DNA of 64,000 bases from JBDRDD01 sp043821115. GTDB taxonomy: Bacteria; CAYTYR01; UBA6262; DAOVJB01. Shown here in pieces: positions 27,951 to 37,155 of this stretch. The stretch is from NCBI GenBank assembly GCA_043821115.1, contig JBDRDD010000032.1, positions 43,422 through 107,421 on the forward strand, in the 5' to 3' direction. Position 1 is the first letter of the stretch, and each line of letters starts with the position of its first letter. The notes beneath the pieces are model-generated. The model was not told the DNA's origin. It ran no database searches and saw only the letters and a list, made by a program, of their open reading frames with translations. A program made the translations under genes and the position numbers.

Positions 27951-28991
27951 ATGCTGGGTTATCTCGTAACCTTTATTATTGCCCTTATTGCCTCGTATCT
28001 ACTCACACCCTTGATACGCAGGGTTGCAATTGAATTTAAGATAATGGATAAACCCAGCTCTTCCGAAATTAAAACCCACCTGGTAGCTACACCTTATCTG
28101 GGTGGGGTTGCCATTTATTTTTCTTTTGTCATAGCGTTGTTTCTTGCCACGATATTTCTGCATCTAAGCTGGGAAGATATTTACATAGTTCTTATCAGTG
28201 GAACAATTATCATGTTCATGGGGCTCATCGATGATATCAGCTCACTTAGCGTTTATCTTAGATTCATAATACAAATTGTTATTGCGTTTGTCCTAATTCT
28301 ATTTAACATTCGCATAATGTTCATCTCTCCTTCCTACATAGGAATGTTTTTAACTGTTCTTTGGGTGGTAGGAATTACAAACGCATTTAACATTATAGAT
28401 ATAATGGATGGTCTTTCTGCCGGAGTTGCGGTCATTGCTTCTATGGCGCTTCTTTTTATAGCGCTTCCCACTGAGCAGATATATGTTAACTTCGCGGCAG
28501 CGGCACTTGCTGGGAGCACATTGGGTTTTCTTAAATACAATTTTTTCCTTCGTAAAGATAAGAAAGCCTTGATTTTTATGGGGGACGCAGGGAGTCTTTT
28601 TATAGGGTTTATACTGGCAGCGCTCTCGATGGGGACCAGTTATACAAAAATGAATGATATAGCTCTTTTCTCTCCGCTCTTAATACTGGGAATTCCAATA
28701 TATGATACATTCTTTGTCATGCTTTTGAGATTTAAGCAGGGAAAACCTATTTTCCACGGTAGCCGTGATCATGTGGCCTTGCGCCTGGAGGTGTTAGGTT
28801 TTAATCGCAAGCAGGTGGTGCTTATTATCTACGGGGTGAGTGCATTGCTGAGTCTGGTTGCTTTATTGCTTACCAATGTCAAGATTAACTGGGCGATATA
28901 CATATATCTGTTTGTTGGAGCTGTATCTGTCATAGGTGCCGTTAAACTCGGGAAGATCAAGATGGAAGAAAAAAACAATAACGTGCATTAA
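27951..28991 (+). CDS. Undecaprenyl-phosphate sugar-1-phosphate transferase (WecA/MraY family)
   Basis: 346 residues, about ten membrane helices. Catalytic motifs: MGLIDDISSL (Asp-Asp, Mg), NAFNIIDIMDGLSAG (nucleophile-region Asp pair) and FMGDAGSLFIGF. The cytoplasmic loop HGSRDHVALRL is the WecA-type His motif and separates it from MraY. It loads the first sugar-1-phosphate (GlcNAc-1-P or similar) onto undecaprenyl phosphate, starting the glycan made by this region. Confidence 0.9.
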   Translation: MLGYLVTFIIALIASYLLTPLIRRVAIEFKIMDKPSSSEIKTHLVATPYLGGVAIYFSFVIALFLATIFLHLSWEDIYIVLISGTIIMFMGLIDDISSLSVYLRFIIQIVIAFVLILFNIRIMFISPSYIGMFLTVLWVVGITNAFNIIDIMDGLSAGVAVIASMALLFIALPTEQIYVNFAAAALAGSTLGFLKYNFFLRKDKKALIFMGDAGSLFIGFILAALSMGTSYTKMNDIALFSPLLILGIPIYDTFFVMLLRFKQGKPIFHGSRDHVALRLEVLGFNRKQVVLIIYGVSALLSLVALLLTNVKINWAIYIYLFVGAVSVIGAVKLGKIKMEEKNNNVH

Positions 28992-29026
28992 TCCCTCTTA
29001 ATTATTCAAGGAAGATCATACGATCA

Positions 29027-30385
29027 ATGTCAAAATCCACAAAAGTTATTATAGCGGGAGCAGGGCTAACAGGACTTAGCACAGCTTATCATCTTCAGCT
29101 TGCCGGTCGCGGAAAAGACAGTCTCTCTTGTGAAGTCTTCGAGGCATCTAAAGTTGCGGGCGGGCTTTGTGCCTCTGTAAAGAAGGATGGGTTCACATTC
29201 GATTATACCGGGCATATCCTACATTTGCGAAATGACTATACCCGCAAACTAGCAAGAGAGCTTTTGAGAAATAACTATAAGTCCCACAGAAGAAATTCCT
29301 GGATATTCTCTAAAGACACTTACACTCAATACCCTTTTCAGGCTAATACTTACGGGTTGCCCACCAGTGTAATTAAAGAATGTGTTTTGGGTTTTGTACA
29401 AGCCATGTGTTCTTCCCGCAAAAGTACATCTCCGAAGAGAAATTCATTCTACGGGTGGATAATGACAACATTCGGTGCAGGCATAGCCCGGAATTTCATG
29501 ATACCTTACAACCAAAAGCTATGGACTGTCCACCCGCGTTTTCTTACCTGTGACTGGATGGGCGGTTTTGTTCCAAGGCCTTCCCTTGAGGAGGTATTAA
29601 GGGGAGCTTTGGGTCACCAGGAAAAATCATTCGGCTATAATGCAGATTTCATATATCCCAAAGAGGAGGGAATAAAAGCATTGCCCGATGCTTTTTTAGA
29701 GAGAATTCCACCAGTCAGATTTAATTCAGAGATAACAAGTATAGATATTAAAAAAAAGCTTATAGAAGTAAATAAAAGAAATATGTATGAGTTTGATAAG
29801 TTTGTTTCCACCCTTCCTCTTCCTGAATTAATAACACGGATTAAAAGAGTTCCTGCCAGAGTAAAAAAAGCAGCGGGGCTCTTGAGATGTAATTCGGTAC
29901 TCAATATTAACCTGGGTGTGACAAGAAAAGGTATTTCTGATAAGCACTGGGTCTATTTTCCGGAGAAGGATTACCTGTTCTACCGTGTTGGTTTCCCTAT
30001 GAATTTTGCACCTAGCCTGGTACCCAGGGGAGCCAGCTCTCTTTACACGGAGATAGCCTATAATTCGCATGCATCAAAGTTTATTCCGGGTTCTCGCTAC
30101 AGGTTGCCGGGTGATCTGGGGAAGGTTATTAGAAAGGTGAAACAAGACCTGGTAAAGGCCGGGATCCTTAAAAGTTCAGATAAGATAATAACAACGAATG
30201 TTCTGGATATAAAGCATGCTTATGTCCTCTATGATAAGAACAGGAACAAGAGTGTGGATATAATAATGAAATTTCTTAACGATAATGATATTTGCTCGGT
30301 GGGTCGTTACGGGGGGTGGCAGTATCTTACCATGGAGGATGCCATCCTTGAGGGAAGGCGTGTTGCAGGGATGCTTGCTTTATAG
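29027..30385 (+). CDS. FAD-dependent amine-oxidase/UDP-galactopyranose-mutase-like protein
   Basis: 452 residues. Dinucleotide-binding motif VIIAGAGLTGLSTAYHLQLA at the N-terminus, FAD-contact region AGGLCASVKKDGFTFDYTG, the Glf-like YPFQANTYGLP segment, and a C-terminal FAD-closing motif VGRYGGWQYLTMEDAILEGR. The layout matches protoporphyrinogen-oxidase/Glf-like flavoproteins often found in glycan clusters. A mutase or oxidoreductase acting on a sugar nucleotide is likely. Classical UDP-galactopyranose mutase is shorter (~370-390) and I do not see its full signature, so no symbol is given. Confidence 0.7.
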   Translation: MSKSTKVIIAGAGLTGLSTAYHLQLAGRGKDSLSCEVFEASKVAGGLCASVKKDGFTFDYTGHILHLRNDYTRKLARELLRNNYKSHRRNSWIFSKDTYTQYPFQANTYGLPTSVIKECVLGFVQAMCSSRKSTSPKRNSFYGWIMTTFGAGIARNFMIPYNQKLWTVHPRFLTCDWMGGFVPRPSLEEVLRGALGHQEKSFGYNADFIYPKEEGIKALPDAFLERIPPVRFNSEITSIDIKKKLIEVNKRNMYEFDKFVSTLPLPELITRIKRVPARVKKAAGLLRCNSVLNINLGVTRKGISDKHWVYFPEKDYLFYRVGFPMNFAPSLVPRGASSLYTEIAYNSHASKFIPGSRYRLPGDLGKVIRKVKQDLVKAGILKSSDKIITTNVLDIKHAYVLYDKNRNKSVDIIMKFLNDNDICSVGRYGGWQYLTMEDAILEGRRVAGMLAL

Positions 30386-30393
30386 GGGGAATT

Positions 30394-31335
30394 ATGCGAT
30401 GTGTGGTAACTGGTTGTGCTGGGTTTATAGGTTCTCATCTTACTGAGCGCCTGCTTCAGGCAGGCCATAGTGTGGTGGGAATAGATGTTTTCTCTGACTA
30501 TTACGGGATAGAATTGAAAAAGCGTAATATGAGCTCTTTTACACATAATAAGGATTTTACATTAATAGACGGGGATATAGTGAAGCTTGATCTTGAGGGT
30601 AGTATGCATGATGCTGAGTTCATTTTTCATGAAGCTGCCCAGCCGGGTGTGAGACAGAGCTGGGGGAGTGATTTTGAAAGATACGTCCATGACAATATAA
30701 TGGCAACGCAGAAGATACTTGAATTCGTCAAGGACAAAAATATCAAGAAGCTTGTTTTTGCATCTTCATCTTCGGTATACGGGGACAGCGAGCTTCCAAT
30801 GAAAGAACAAAATGCAGTTAGACCTGTTTCGCCATACGGTGTCAGCAAGTTAGCCGCCGAGCACCTGTGCTACTTATACTGGAAGAATTACAACGTTCCG
30901 GTAGTTTCTCTTAGATACTTCACCGTGTACGGTCCTCGTCAGAGACCAGATATGGCATTTTATAAATTTATTAAGGCAATGCTTAATGGAAAAGAGGTTG
31001 TTGTTTACGGAGATGGTAATCAGACCCGTGATTTTACATATGTATCGGATATAGTCGACGCCAATATGAGGGCGATGCAGACCGATGCTCTAGGGGAAGT
31101 TTTTAATCTGGGGGGAGGAGAGCAGGTTTCGGTTAACGAGGTTTTGAAAGTTTTGGAAAAAGTGACAGGGAAGCCAGCTAAAATCAGGTATGTTGAAAAA
31201 CAGAAGGGTGATGTAAGGGATACAAAGTCCGACATATCCAAGGCTACCAAGATACTGGGCTATAGCCCTCAAGTGAAACTGTCTAAGGGCTTGGAAGAAG
31301 AAGTCAAGTGCATTAAAGAGGAATTTGACCTTTAA
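30394..31335 (+). CDS. NAD-dependent epimerase, UDP-glucuronate 4-epimerase-like
   Basis: 313 residues. Rossmann motif VTGCAGFIGSHLTERLL, active-site FASSSSVYGD and Tyr-x3-Lys in SPYGVSKLAAEHL. The AAQPGVRQSW loop and RYFTVYGPRQRPDMAFYKF are typical of uronate-type 4-epimerases. It follows the Glf-like gene by eight bases. Probably produces UDP-galacturonate, so the glycan may be acidic; substrate is inferred from the loop motifs. Confidence 0.8.
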   Translation: MRCVVTGCAGFIGSHLTERLLQAGHSVVGIDVFSDYYGIELKKRNMSSFTHNKDFTLIDGDIVKLDLEGSMHDAEFIFHEAAQPGVRQSWGSDFERYVHDNIMATQKILEFVKDKNIKKLVFASSSSVYGDSELPMKEQNAVRPVSPYGVSKLAAEHLCYLYWKNYNVPVVSLRYFTVYGPRQRPDMAFYKFIKAMLNGKEVVVYGDGNQTRDFTYVSDIVDANMRAMQTDALGEVFNLGGGEQVSVNEVLKVLEKVTGKPAKIRYVEKQKGDVRDTKSDISKATKILGYSPQVKLSKGLEEEVKCIKEEFDL

Positions 31336-31356
31336 TAAAGAATTTAGCGCTTATCA

Positions 31357-32571
31357 ATGGGGAATAAAGTGGCTCAGGATAAGGTAACTATCGCTCATAT
31401 TGTTACGACGTTGGAACTAGGGGGGGCGCAGGAGAACACCCTTTATACGGTTGGACACCTCAATAAGGATAAATACAGAGTTGTACTCATACATGGCCCC
31501 GAAGGTATTTTAGAAAATATTAACAAGATTCCACCTCCTAATCAAGAAGAACATAAGATAGGTTCTCCGTTTATTAAGCATAAAATTGATAGCTTAATTC
31601 GTCACATAAATCCTATTAAAGATTGGAAAGCATATAGAAAATTAAAGTGTTTATTTGAAGAAGAGAATGTTGACATAGTTCATACTCATTCGTCTAAAGC
31701 GGGGATACTGGGGCGTTGGGCTGCAAAGTTTGCAGGGGTTCCTGTTATTATTCATACTTTTCATGGATTCGGATTTCACGACTATCAGAACTTCTTAGTG
31801 AAGAAGTTTTTCATTTTTCTGGAGAAAATTACCGCGAGGATTACTGATAAGCTTATAGCTGTATCAGAGGACAATATAAAGAAGGGGCTTAGTTACGGTA
31901 TAGGAAAAAGAGAGCAATATAGGCTAATACACAGCGGTATACAAATTGAGAAGTTTTTGGACAAGAATATAGATGCCCAAAAAAAGAAAAAAGAACTAGG
32001 CCTTGATATAAACTCGCATATCGTGGGAATGATAGCCTGTTTTAAGCCGCAGAAAGCTCCCTTAGATTTTATAAAGATGGCGGAAATAGTAAGCACTAAA
32101 CTTGAAGATGTTCAATTCGTGCTTGTCGGTGACGGTGTTCTAAGGCCTGAAATAGAGCGTGCTGTAAATGAAAGAAACTTAAAAAACAAGGTTATTTTGA
32201 CCGGATGGCGCACGGATATTCCCCAGATAATGCATACATTTGATGTATTCGCGCTGACTTCGCTATGGGAGGGTCTGCCAAGGGTTATTCCTGAAGCGTT
32301 TGTGAGCTCAAAACCTGTAGTGGCGACCGCTGTTGACGGCAGCAAGGATATTGTAAGAGATGGAGAAAACGGATATCTTGTGTCTGCCCGAGATATGGAA
32401 ACTATGGCCCAAAGAGTGGTCTTTCTTCTAATAAATAAGCAAAAGGCGCAGGAGATGGGGAAAGAGGGAAGGGAGCTTATCCTTAATTCCTCTTTTAACA
32501 TAGATGGGATGGTTAAAGACCTGGAAAAACTTTACAGGGGATATGGATCCAAGATAGGGGAGAGGCATTAG
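31357..32571 (+). CDS. Glycosyltransferase family 4
   Basis: 404 residues. Opens IAHIVTTLELGGAQENTLYT, has the loop VIIHTFHGFGFHDYQ typical of Cps/WbpH-like GT4 enzymes, the donor-site region MIACFKPQKAPLDFI, and the E-x7-E equivalent SLWEGLPRVIPEAF. Two starts compete: ATG at 31357, or GTG at 31369 which has GGGGA at a better distance; the difference is four residues. Lies in the operon with the uronate epimerase and the third Wzy protein. Confidence 0.88.
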   Translation: MGNKVAQDKVTIAHIVTTLELGGAQENTLYTVGHLNKDKYRVVLIHGPEGILENINKIPPPNQEEHKIGSPFIKHKIDSLIRHINPIKDWKAYRKLKCLFEEENVDIVHTHSSKAGILGRWAAKFAGVPVIIHTFHGFGFHDYQNFLVKKFFIFLEKITARITDKLIAVSEDNIKKGLSYGIGKREQYRLIHSGIQIEKFLDKNIDAQKKKKELGLDINSHIVGMIACFKPQKAPLDFIKMAEIVSTKLEDVQFVLVGDGVLRPEIERAVNERNLKNKVILTGWRTDIPQIMHTFDVFALTSLWEGLPRVIPEAFVSSKPVVATAVDGSKDIVRDGENGYLVSARDMETMAQRVVFLLINKQKAQEMGKEGRELILNSSFNIDGMVKDLEKLYRGYGSKIGERH

Positions 32572-32577
32572 ATACTT

Positions 32578-34257
32578 ATGAAAATAAAATATCCAACTCT
32601 TTTTTTAATTCCACTCATTATTTTTGGCTCCGCCCTTATACCAAGGATTCCCCATCTAATGGGTGATACGTTGCTGGTAATCGCGATAGTATCGTGTCTG
32701 GTGATAGAAATAATTGGGCGTGTAAAGGATGGAGACTACCACCTAAAGTCTACAGAAATAGACCTGCCTGTTCTATTATTTATTCTGCTTACGATAGTGT
32801 CACTGGTAAGGTCTCTTAATTTCTACGGGAGTCTTCTTGAGGCGGTTAAGGTAGTATCGTATGTCATATTATTTTTTATGGTGTTGCAGCACAGAAACCG
32901 GGAGGGTCTGGCAAGAAATATCCTTCATGCTGTTCTGTTTACGGGTCTGTTCGTTGTGCTTTACGGTATATATGAGCACGTTACAGTGGTGAAGGTGCTT
33001 TGGTATCCCCGTGGTATGGTTTACTCGACATTTCCCAATCCCAACCATTTCGGAGGATATGTTGCGCTTACATTGGTACTGGCTGGAGCGCGTCTTTTGT
33101 TTGACAAGCCTGCGGGAAATGAAAGGAAATTTCTGATAGTCCTGACAGCTCTTTGTTTTATTGGTTTGTATTCGTCAAATTCCAAGGGAGCTATCTTTAG
33201 TTTTATGGCTGCGCTTGGTGTCCTGGCGGCTTTTAAGGGGAGGAAGTTATTAATCATTTACTCGTTAGTGGTTCTGTTTTTTATTGGAGCGTTTCTTTTT
33301 GCTTTAACTCCTCTGGGTAAAAAGTATGCCCCTCCCGAGTTCATGAGTGATTCCCACACGTATGAGCGTCTGCCACTATGGAATGAGACACTGAGTTATA
33401 TAGGCGATTATCCTCTTTTTGGTACAGGGATAGCAACATTTAAAGATTATTATCCACAATACAAATCTATGGTCGGACTTCGTTCTGCTGAATTCGCACA
33501 CAATGAATTTCTTAACATATGGGCAGAGATGGGAGTATTCACTCTTTTTATATATGTAGGGCTTATATACGTATTTTTCCGAAGGTGCTATGGATATATT
33601 AAAAAAGGAGACTGTGCTTTAGGGCTTTCAAAAGGAACGCTTATTGGTATAATGGCCGCTGTTACCGCAATTATTGCCCACAGTACCGTTGAATTCAACC
33701 TTCATACTCCCGCGATTGCTGTGGTGCTTGTTTTACTGGGTGCGATTGTCTTTCTCAATGACAGTTCCCAGCAGGTAAAACAAATAGTGCCTTTATCCAA
33801 GATAAAGAAATATTCCATATATGTTGCTCTAATCTTAGGGTTTATCACAACGGTTGTTATTTTAATCGTGCCGCTCAAGGGTGAATACCATTTTAGAAAG
33901 GCTAATGATCTGAACAAGCATAAGGAATATTTGGATGCTATCGTTCAATACGAGAAGGCAACTCGGTTCAATCCTCTAGCTACAGCCTATCACGAGCGTC
34001 TGGGAGACGCATACCTTATAGAGGGAAGGCTTCTTAGGGATGGCAACTTCATTTACGGGGCTCATCAAGAATACAAGAAATGTGTAATGATGTACCCAAG
34101 AAACGTATTTTACAGGCTTAAGCTGGCGCGCTTTTACGTTCAGTTTGGCAAACTAGAACAGGCTCTATTGCACTACAGGGCGGTACTTTTTATGGCTCCA
34201 AATGTCAAGTCCTTCAAGATTGAGTATGATGAGCTGATAAGGAAGACCAGGCAGTAG
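32578..34257 (+). CDS. O-antigen ligase/Wzy polymerase family protein with TPRs (third copy)
   Basis: 559 residues. About 12 membrane helices, the Wzy_C motifs YPLFGTGIATFKDYYPQYK and FAHNEFLNIWAEMGVF (conserved His), and a short C-terminal TPR region (residues ~445-555, EYLDAIVQYEKATRFNPLA). Third member of the same fusion architecture in this window. Being next to its own GT4 and epimerases, it may polymerise or ligate a glycan different from that handled by the pair at 8.7-12.5 kb. Confidence 0.85.
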   Translation: MKIKYPTLFLIPLIIFGSALIPRIPHLMGDTLLVIAIVSCLVIEIIGRVKDGDYHLKSTEIDLPVLLFILLTIVSLVRSLNFYGSLLEAVKVVSYVILFFMVLQHRNREGLARNILHAVLFTGLFVVLYGIYEHVTVVKVLWYPRGMVYSTFPNPNHFGGYVALTLVLAGARLLFDKPAGNERKFLIVLTALCFIGLYSSNSKGAIFSFMAALGVLAAFKGRKLLIIYSLVVLFFIGAFLFALTPLGKKYAPPEFMSDSHTYERLPLWNETLSYIGDYPLFGTGIATFKDYYPQYKSMVGLRSAEFAHNEFLNIWAEMGVFTLFIYVGLIYVFFRRCYGYIKKGDCALGLSKGTLIGIMAAVTAIIAHSTVEFNLHTPAIAVVLVLLGAIVFLNDSSQQVKQIVPLSKIKKYSIYVALILGFITTVVILIVPLKGEYHFRKANDLNKHKEYLDAIVQYEKATRFNPLATAYHERLGDAYLIEGRLLRDGNFIYGAHQEYKKCVMMYPRNVFYRLKLARFYVQFGKLEQALLHYRAVLFMAPNVKSFKIEYDELIRKTRQ

Positions 34258-34298
34258 CTGGCGTATTTTTGTCATCTTGGGACCATAAAGTGTTTCAC

Positions 34299-34327
34299 TT
34301 GACATAATAGTTTCAATATGATATTCT
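34299..34327 (+). promoter_or_regulatory. Sigma-70 promoter of the leuCD-regulator-ndk-ackA operon
   Basis: TTGACA at 34299-34304 and TATTCT at 34322-34327, spacer 17. About 80 bases of leader precede leuC. All genes to 42019 follow on the same strand with gaps of at most 50 bases. Confidence 0.6.
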
Positions 34328-34408
34328 TATAAAGATGAATTTTACGCAGGCAATCACAGGTTTTTTTTATAATATATATAATAGAAATGCTAAGGTTAAA
34401 TATATAAT

Positions 34409-35668
34409 ATGGGTAAGACTATAAGTGAGAAGATTTTAGAAAAGCATTGCGGTAAAGATGTCACGACAGGCGAGATAGTGGTTGTTGATGTTGACGTGGC
34501 GATGGTGCAGGACGGAACGGGACCCCTTGCTGTTGGGCAGATAGAATCTCTGGGAATAGATAAAATAGCAAAACCTGAGAGTTCTATCTTGTTTATAGAC
34601 CATGCTGCGCCCAGTGCCCGCTTTGAGCTTTCTAACTCGCATAATGTATTGAGGAATTTTGCCAAAAAGACGGGAGCGCGTCTTTCAGATGTCGGGGAGG
34701 GTGTATGCCATCAGCGTCTTATAGAGTCATATGTCAAACCCGCTCAGGTAGTGATCGGTGCTGATTCTCACACCTGTACGGCCGGAGCTCTTTGTGCTTT
34801 CGCAACAGGGATGGGTTCTACGGATGTAGCTGTGGCTATGGCTTTCGGTAAGGTCTGGATGAAGGTTCCCCAGACGTTTTTAATCCGCGTAAGCGGTAAT
34901 TTAGCCAAGGGCGTATACCCTAAGGATCTCATGCTGCACATTATAGGTATGATAGGTGCAAATGGGGCAACATATAAGGCGCTGGAGTTTACAGGGGATA
35001 CTATAAAACGCATGTCCATGTCGGGACGTTTTACACTATGCAATATGGCTATAGAGGCCGGGGCCAAGACAGGGCTGGTGGCTTCTGATGATAAAACCCG
35101 CGCGTATCTGGCCGCACAGGGAAGAAAGAAAGATTTCAGTGAGCTGTGTGCTGATGAAGACGCTGTGTATGAGCGAGTGATAGATATTGACTGCTCAAAA
35201 ATTGAACCAACGGTATCTTTTCCTCACACAGTGGACAACGTGAGGACTGTCAGTCAGGCTGTCAAGGAAAACGTAAGAATCGATCAGGTAGTTATAGGTA
35301 CATGTACTAACGGTAGGATAGAGGACCTGGAGATAGCAGCAAAAATCCTAAAGGGAAAAAAGATCCATTCTGATGTGCGTCTGATAATTATCCCGGCTTC
35401 CAGGGAAGTTTATCTGCAGGCACTTAAAGCTGGACTGCTGGAAGTGCTGGTTCGTTCGGGCGCTTCTGTTATGGGCCCGGGGTGTGGCCCCTGTGTAGGT
35501 ATACACCAAGGGGCGCTTGGTGACGGTGAGAGATGTCTCTCTACGCAGAACAGGAATTTTAAGGGCAGGATGGGAAATCCAAATTCCCAAATATATCTCT
35601 CTTCTCCGGCAACTGCTGCGTATTCAGCCTTAGAAGGCAGGATTTCTGATCCAAGAGAAGCCTTATAG
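34409..35668 (+). CDS. leuC: 3-isopropylmalate dehydratase, large subunit (LeuC/HACN family)
   Basis: 419-residue aconitase-family subunit of the short (archaeal-type, ~420 aa) class. It binds a [4Fe-4S] cluster: Cys in VIGTCTNGRIEDL and the Cys pair in MGPGCGPCVGIHQG; the substrate region has GADSHTCTAGALCAFATGMG. It isomerises 2-isopropylmalate to 3-isopropylmalate in leucine synthesis together with the small subunit encoded next. This class also includes homoaconitase and methylaconitase-type dehydratases, so substrate is probable rather than proven; no leuA or leuB is near. Confidence 0.88.
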   Translation: MGKTISEKILEKHCGKDVTTGEIVVVDVDVAMVQDGTGPLAVGQIESLGIDKIAKPESSILFIDHAAPSARFELSNSHNVLRNFAKKTGARLSDVGEGVCHQRLIESYVKPAQVVIGADSHTCTAGALCAFATGMGSTDVAVAMAFGKVWMKVPQTFLIRVSGNLAKGVYPKDLMLHIIGMIGANGATYKALEFTGDTIKRMSMSGRFTLCNMAIEAGAKTGLVASDDKTRAYLAAQGRKKDFSELCADEDAVYERVIDIDCSKIEPTVSFPHTVDNVRTVSQAVKENVRIDQVVIGTCTNGRIEDLEIAAKILKGKKIHSDVRLIIIPASREVYLQALKAGLLEVLVRSGASVMGPGCGPCVGIHQGALGDGERCLSTQNRNFKGRMGNPNSQIYLSSPATAAYSALEGRISDPREAL

Positions 35669-35677
35669 GAGAAAATT

Positions 35678-36175
35678 GTGCTAAATGGAAAAGCTCGTAA
35701 ATTCGGGGATAATATCAGCACGGATTTGATTGCCCCTGGAAGATATTTTCACCTGCGCTCAGACTTACCCGAGCTTGCAAAACACACGCTTGAAGATGCC
35801 GACAAAGATTTTGCTTTGAAAGTAAAGCCGGGAGATTTTGTGGTTGCCGGGGAGAATTTTGGTCTTGGATCATCCAGGGAGCATGCGCCGATTATCATAA
35901 AACTGTGTAAGGTGAGCGCGGTTATTGCCAAGTCTTTTTCACGCATTTTTTTCCGCAATGCACTTAATATAGGTTTACCTGTTCTTGAATGTAATACAGA
36001 CGAAATCGATGATATGGATGAATTGGACGTGGATATGTCCAAGGGTGTCATTAAAAACAAAACAAAGGCGAAAGAATTCAGATTTCAGCCTCTTAGCAGT
36101 GTTGCCCTAACGCTTCTTGAAGATGGGGGATTGCTCCAACATATAAAAAAGAATAATGGCTTGAAGTTAAGATAA
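35678..36175 (+). CDS. leuD: 3-isopropylmalate dehydratase, small subunit
   Basis: 165 residues with GTG start. It has the swivelling-domain motifs DNISTDLIAPGRYFH and FGLGSSREHAPIIIKL (substrate-binding Ser-Arg) and SFSRIFFRNALNIGLPVLE. Short class that pairs with the large subunit encoded ten bases upstream. Followed after 23 bases by the response regulator genes, apparently in the same operon. Confidence 0.9.
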   Translation: MLNGKARKFGDNISTDLIAPGRYFHLRSDLPELAKHTLEDADKDFALKVKPGDFVVAGENFGLGSSREHAPIIIKLCKVSAVIAKSFSRIFFRNALNIGLPVLECNTDEIDDMDELDVDMSKGVIKNKTKAKEFRFQPLSSVALTLLEDGGLLQHIKKNNGLKLR

Positions 36176-36198
36176 ACAGGAATATAGGGGGATTAGGT

Positions 36199-37140
36199 AT
36201 GGATAAGGAAAGAATCCTTATTGTTGATGATGATCCGTATATTTTAAGCATGGTCAGATTAATACTTGAGAATGAAAATTATGAAATCTCTGAAGCCAAG
36301 GACGGCAAGGAAGCGATTGACATGGTTCACGAGAGAACTCCTCATTTGATAATCCTTGATTATATGATGCCTGTAATGGATGGGCTGGAAGTATGCATTA
36401 AGCTCAAAAAAGACACACTTTTCCGGCACATACCCATTATCATGCTTACTGCAAAGGGGGAATTGACGGACAAGGTAAGGGGGCTTGATGCAGGGGTTGA
36501 TGATTATATCGTAAAGCCTTTTGAACCACAGGAACTGCTTGCGCGTGTAAAGATGATACTGCAGAGAACGACAAGAAGTCTTGATGCTAACCCGCTTACG
36601 AAGCTTCCTGGCAACGTCTCGATTACCAACGAGATCCAGCAGAGGATTGATAATAAGGAACTTTTTGCTGTCTGCCATATAGACTTGAGGCAGTTCAAGG
36701 CGTTTAACGATAAATATGGTTTCGAGCACGGCGACAGGGTTATAAGGGAAACAGGACGTATCATAATCAAAGTAATCCAGGGAATAGGCAATCCGGATGA
36801 TTTTATAGGGCACATAGGCGGTGACGATTTTATAGTTATAACCACACCCAATCTCGTAGATAAGTTATGTAGTAAAATAATAAAGGATTTTGATACAATT
36901 ATCCCGAATTTTTACAATGAGCAGGACAAGCGCAAGGGATATATTGTAAGCCAAGACAGAAAGGGTAATATATACGAATTTTCTATCATGATCATGTGTA
37001 TAGGCGTTGTGGGTAACGAGAGCCGTGACATTACGCATCCTATACAGGTAAGTGAAATAGGCGCGGATCTTCAGAGTTTTTCAAAAAGCTTTAAGAAGAG
37101 CAATTACGTTAAGGACAGACGTATTGACGGGATTGCTTGA
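36199..37140 (+). CDS. Response regulator with GGDEF-like output domain (GGDDF)
   Basis: 313 residues. REC domain (1-120): acidic triad DDD at 10-12, phospho-acceptor Asp 54 in IILDYMMPVMDG, Thr 84 in MLTAKGE and Lys 106 in YIVKPFEP. The output domain (~125-300) is GGDEF-like: TKLPGNVSI, the metal/substrate region HIDLRQFKAFNDKYG, and the signature loop GHIGGDDF (207-211), where the usual GGDEF/GGEEF is GGDDF. The metal-binding Asp 162 and Asn-Asp are kept, so c-di-GMP synthesis is possible but uncertain. No EAL domain. The c-di-GMP riboswitches start about 5 kb downstream. Confidence 0.85.
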   Translation: MDKERILIVDDDPYILSMVRLILENENYEISEAKDGKEAIDMVHERTPHLIILDYMMPVMDGLEVCIKLKKDTLFRHIPIIMLTAKGELTDKVRGLDAGVDDYIVKPFEPQELLARVKMILQRTTRSLDANPLTKLPGNVSITNEIQQRIDNKELFAVCHIDLRQFKAFNDKYGFEHGDRVIRETGRIIIKVIQGIGNPDDFIGHIGGDDFIVITTPNLVDKLCSKIIKDFDTIIPNFYNEQDKRKGYIVSQDRKGNIYEFSIMIMCIGVVGNESRDITHPIQVSEIGADLQSFSKSFKKSNYVKDRRIDGIA

Positions 37141-37155
37141 AGGGAAGATAAGGCT

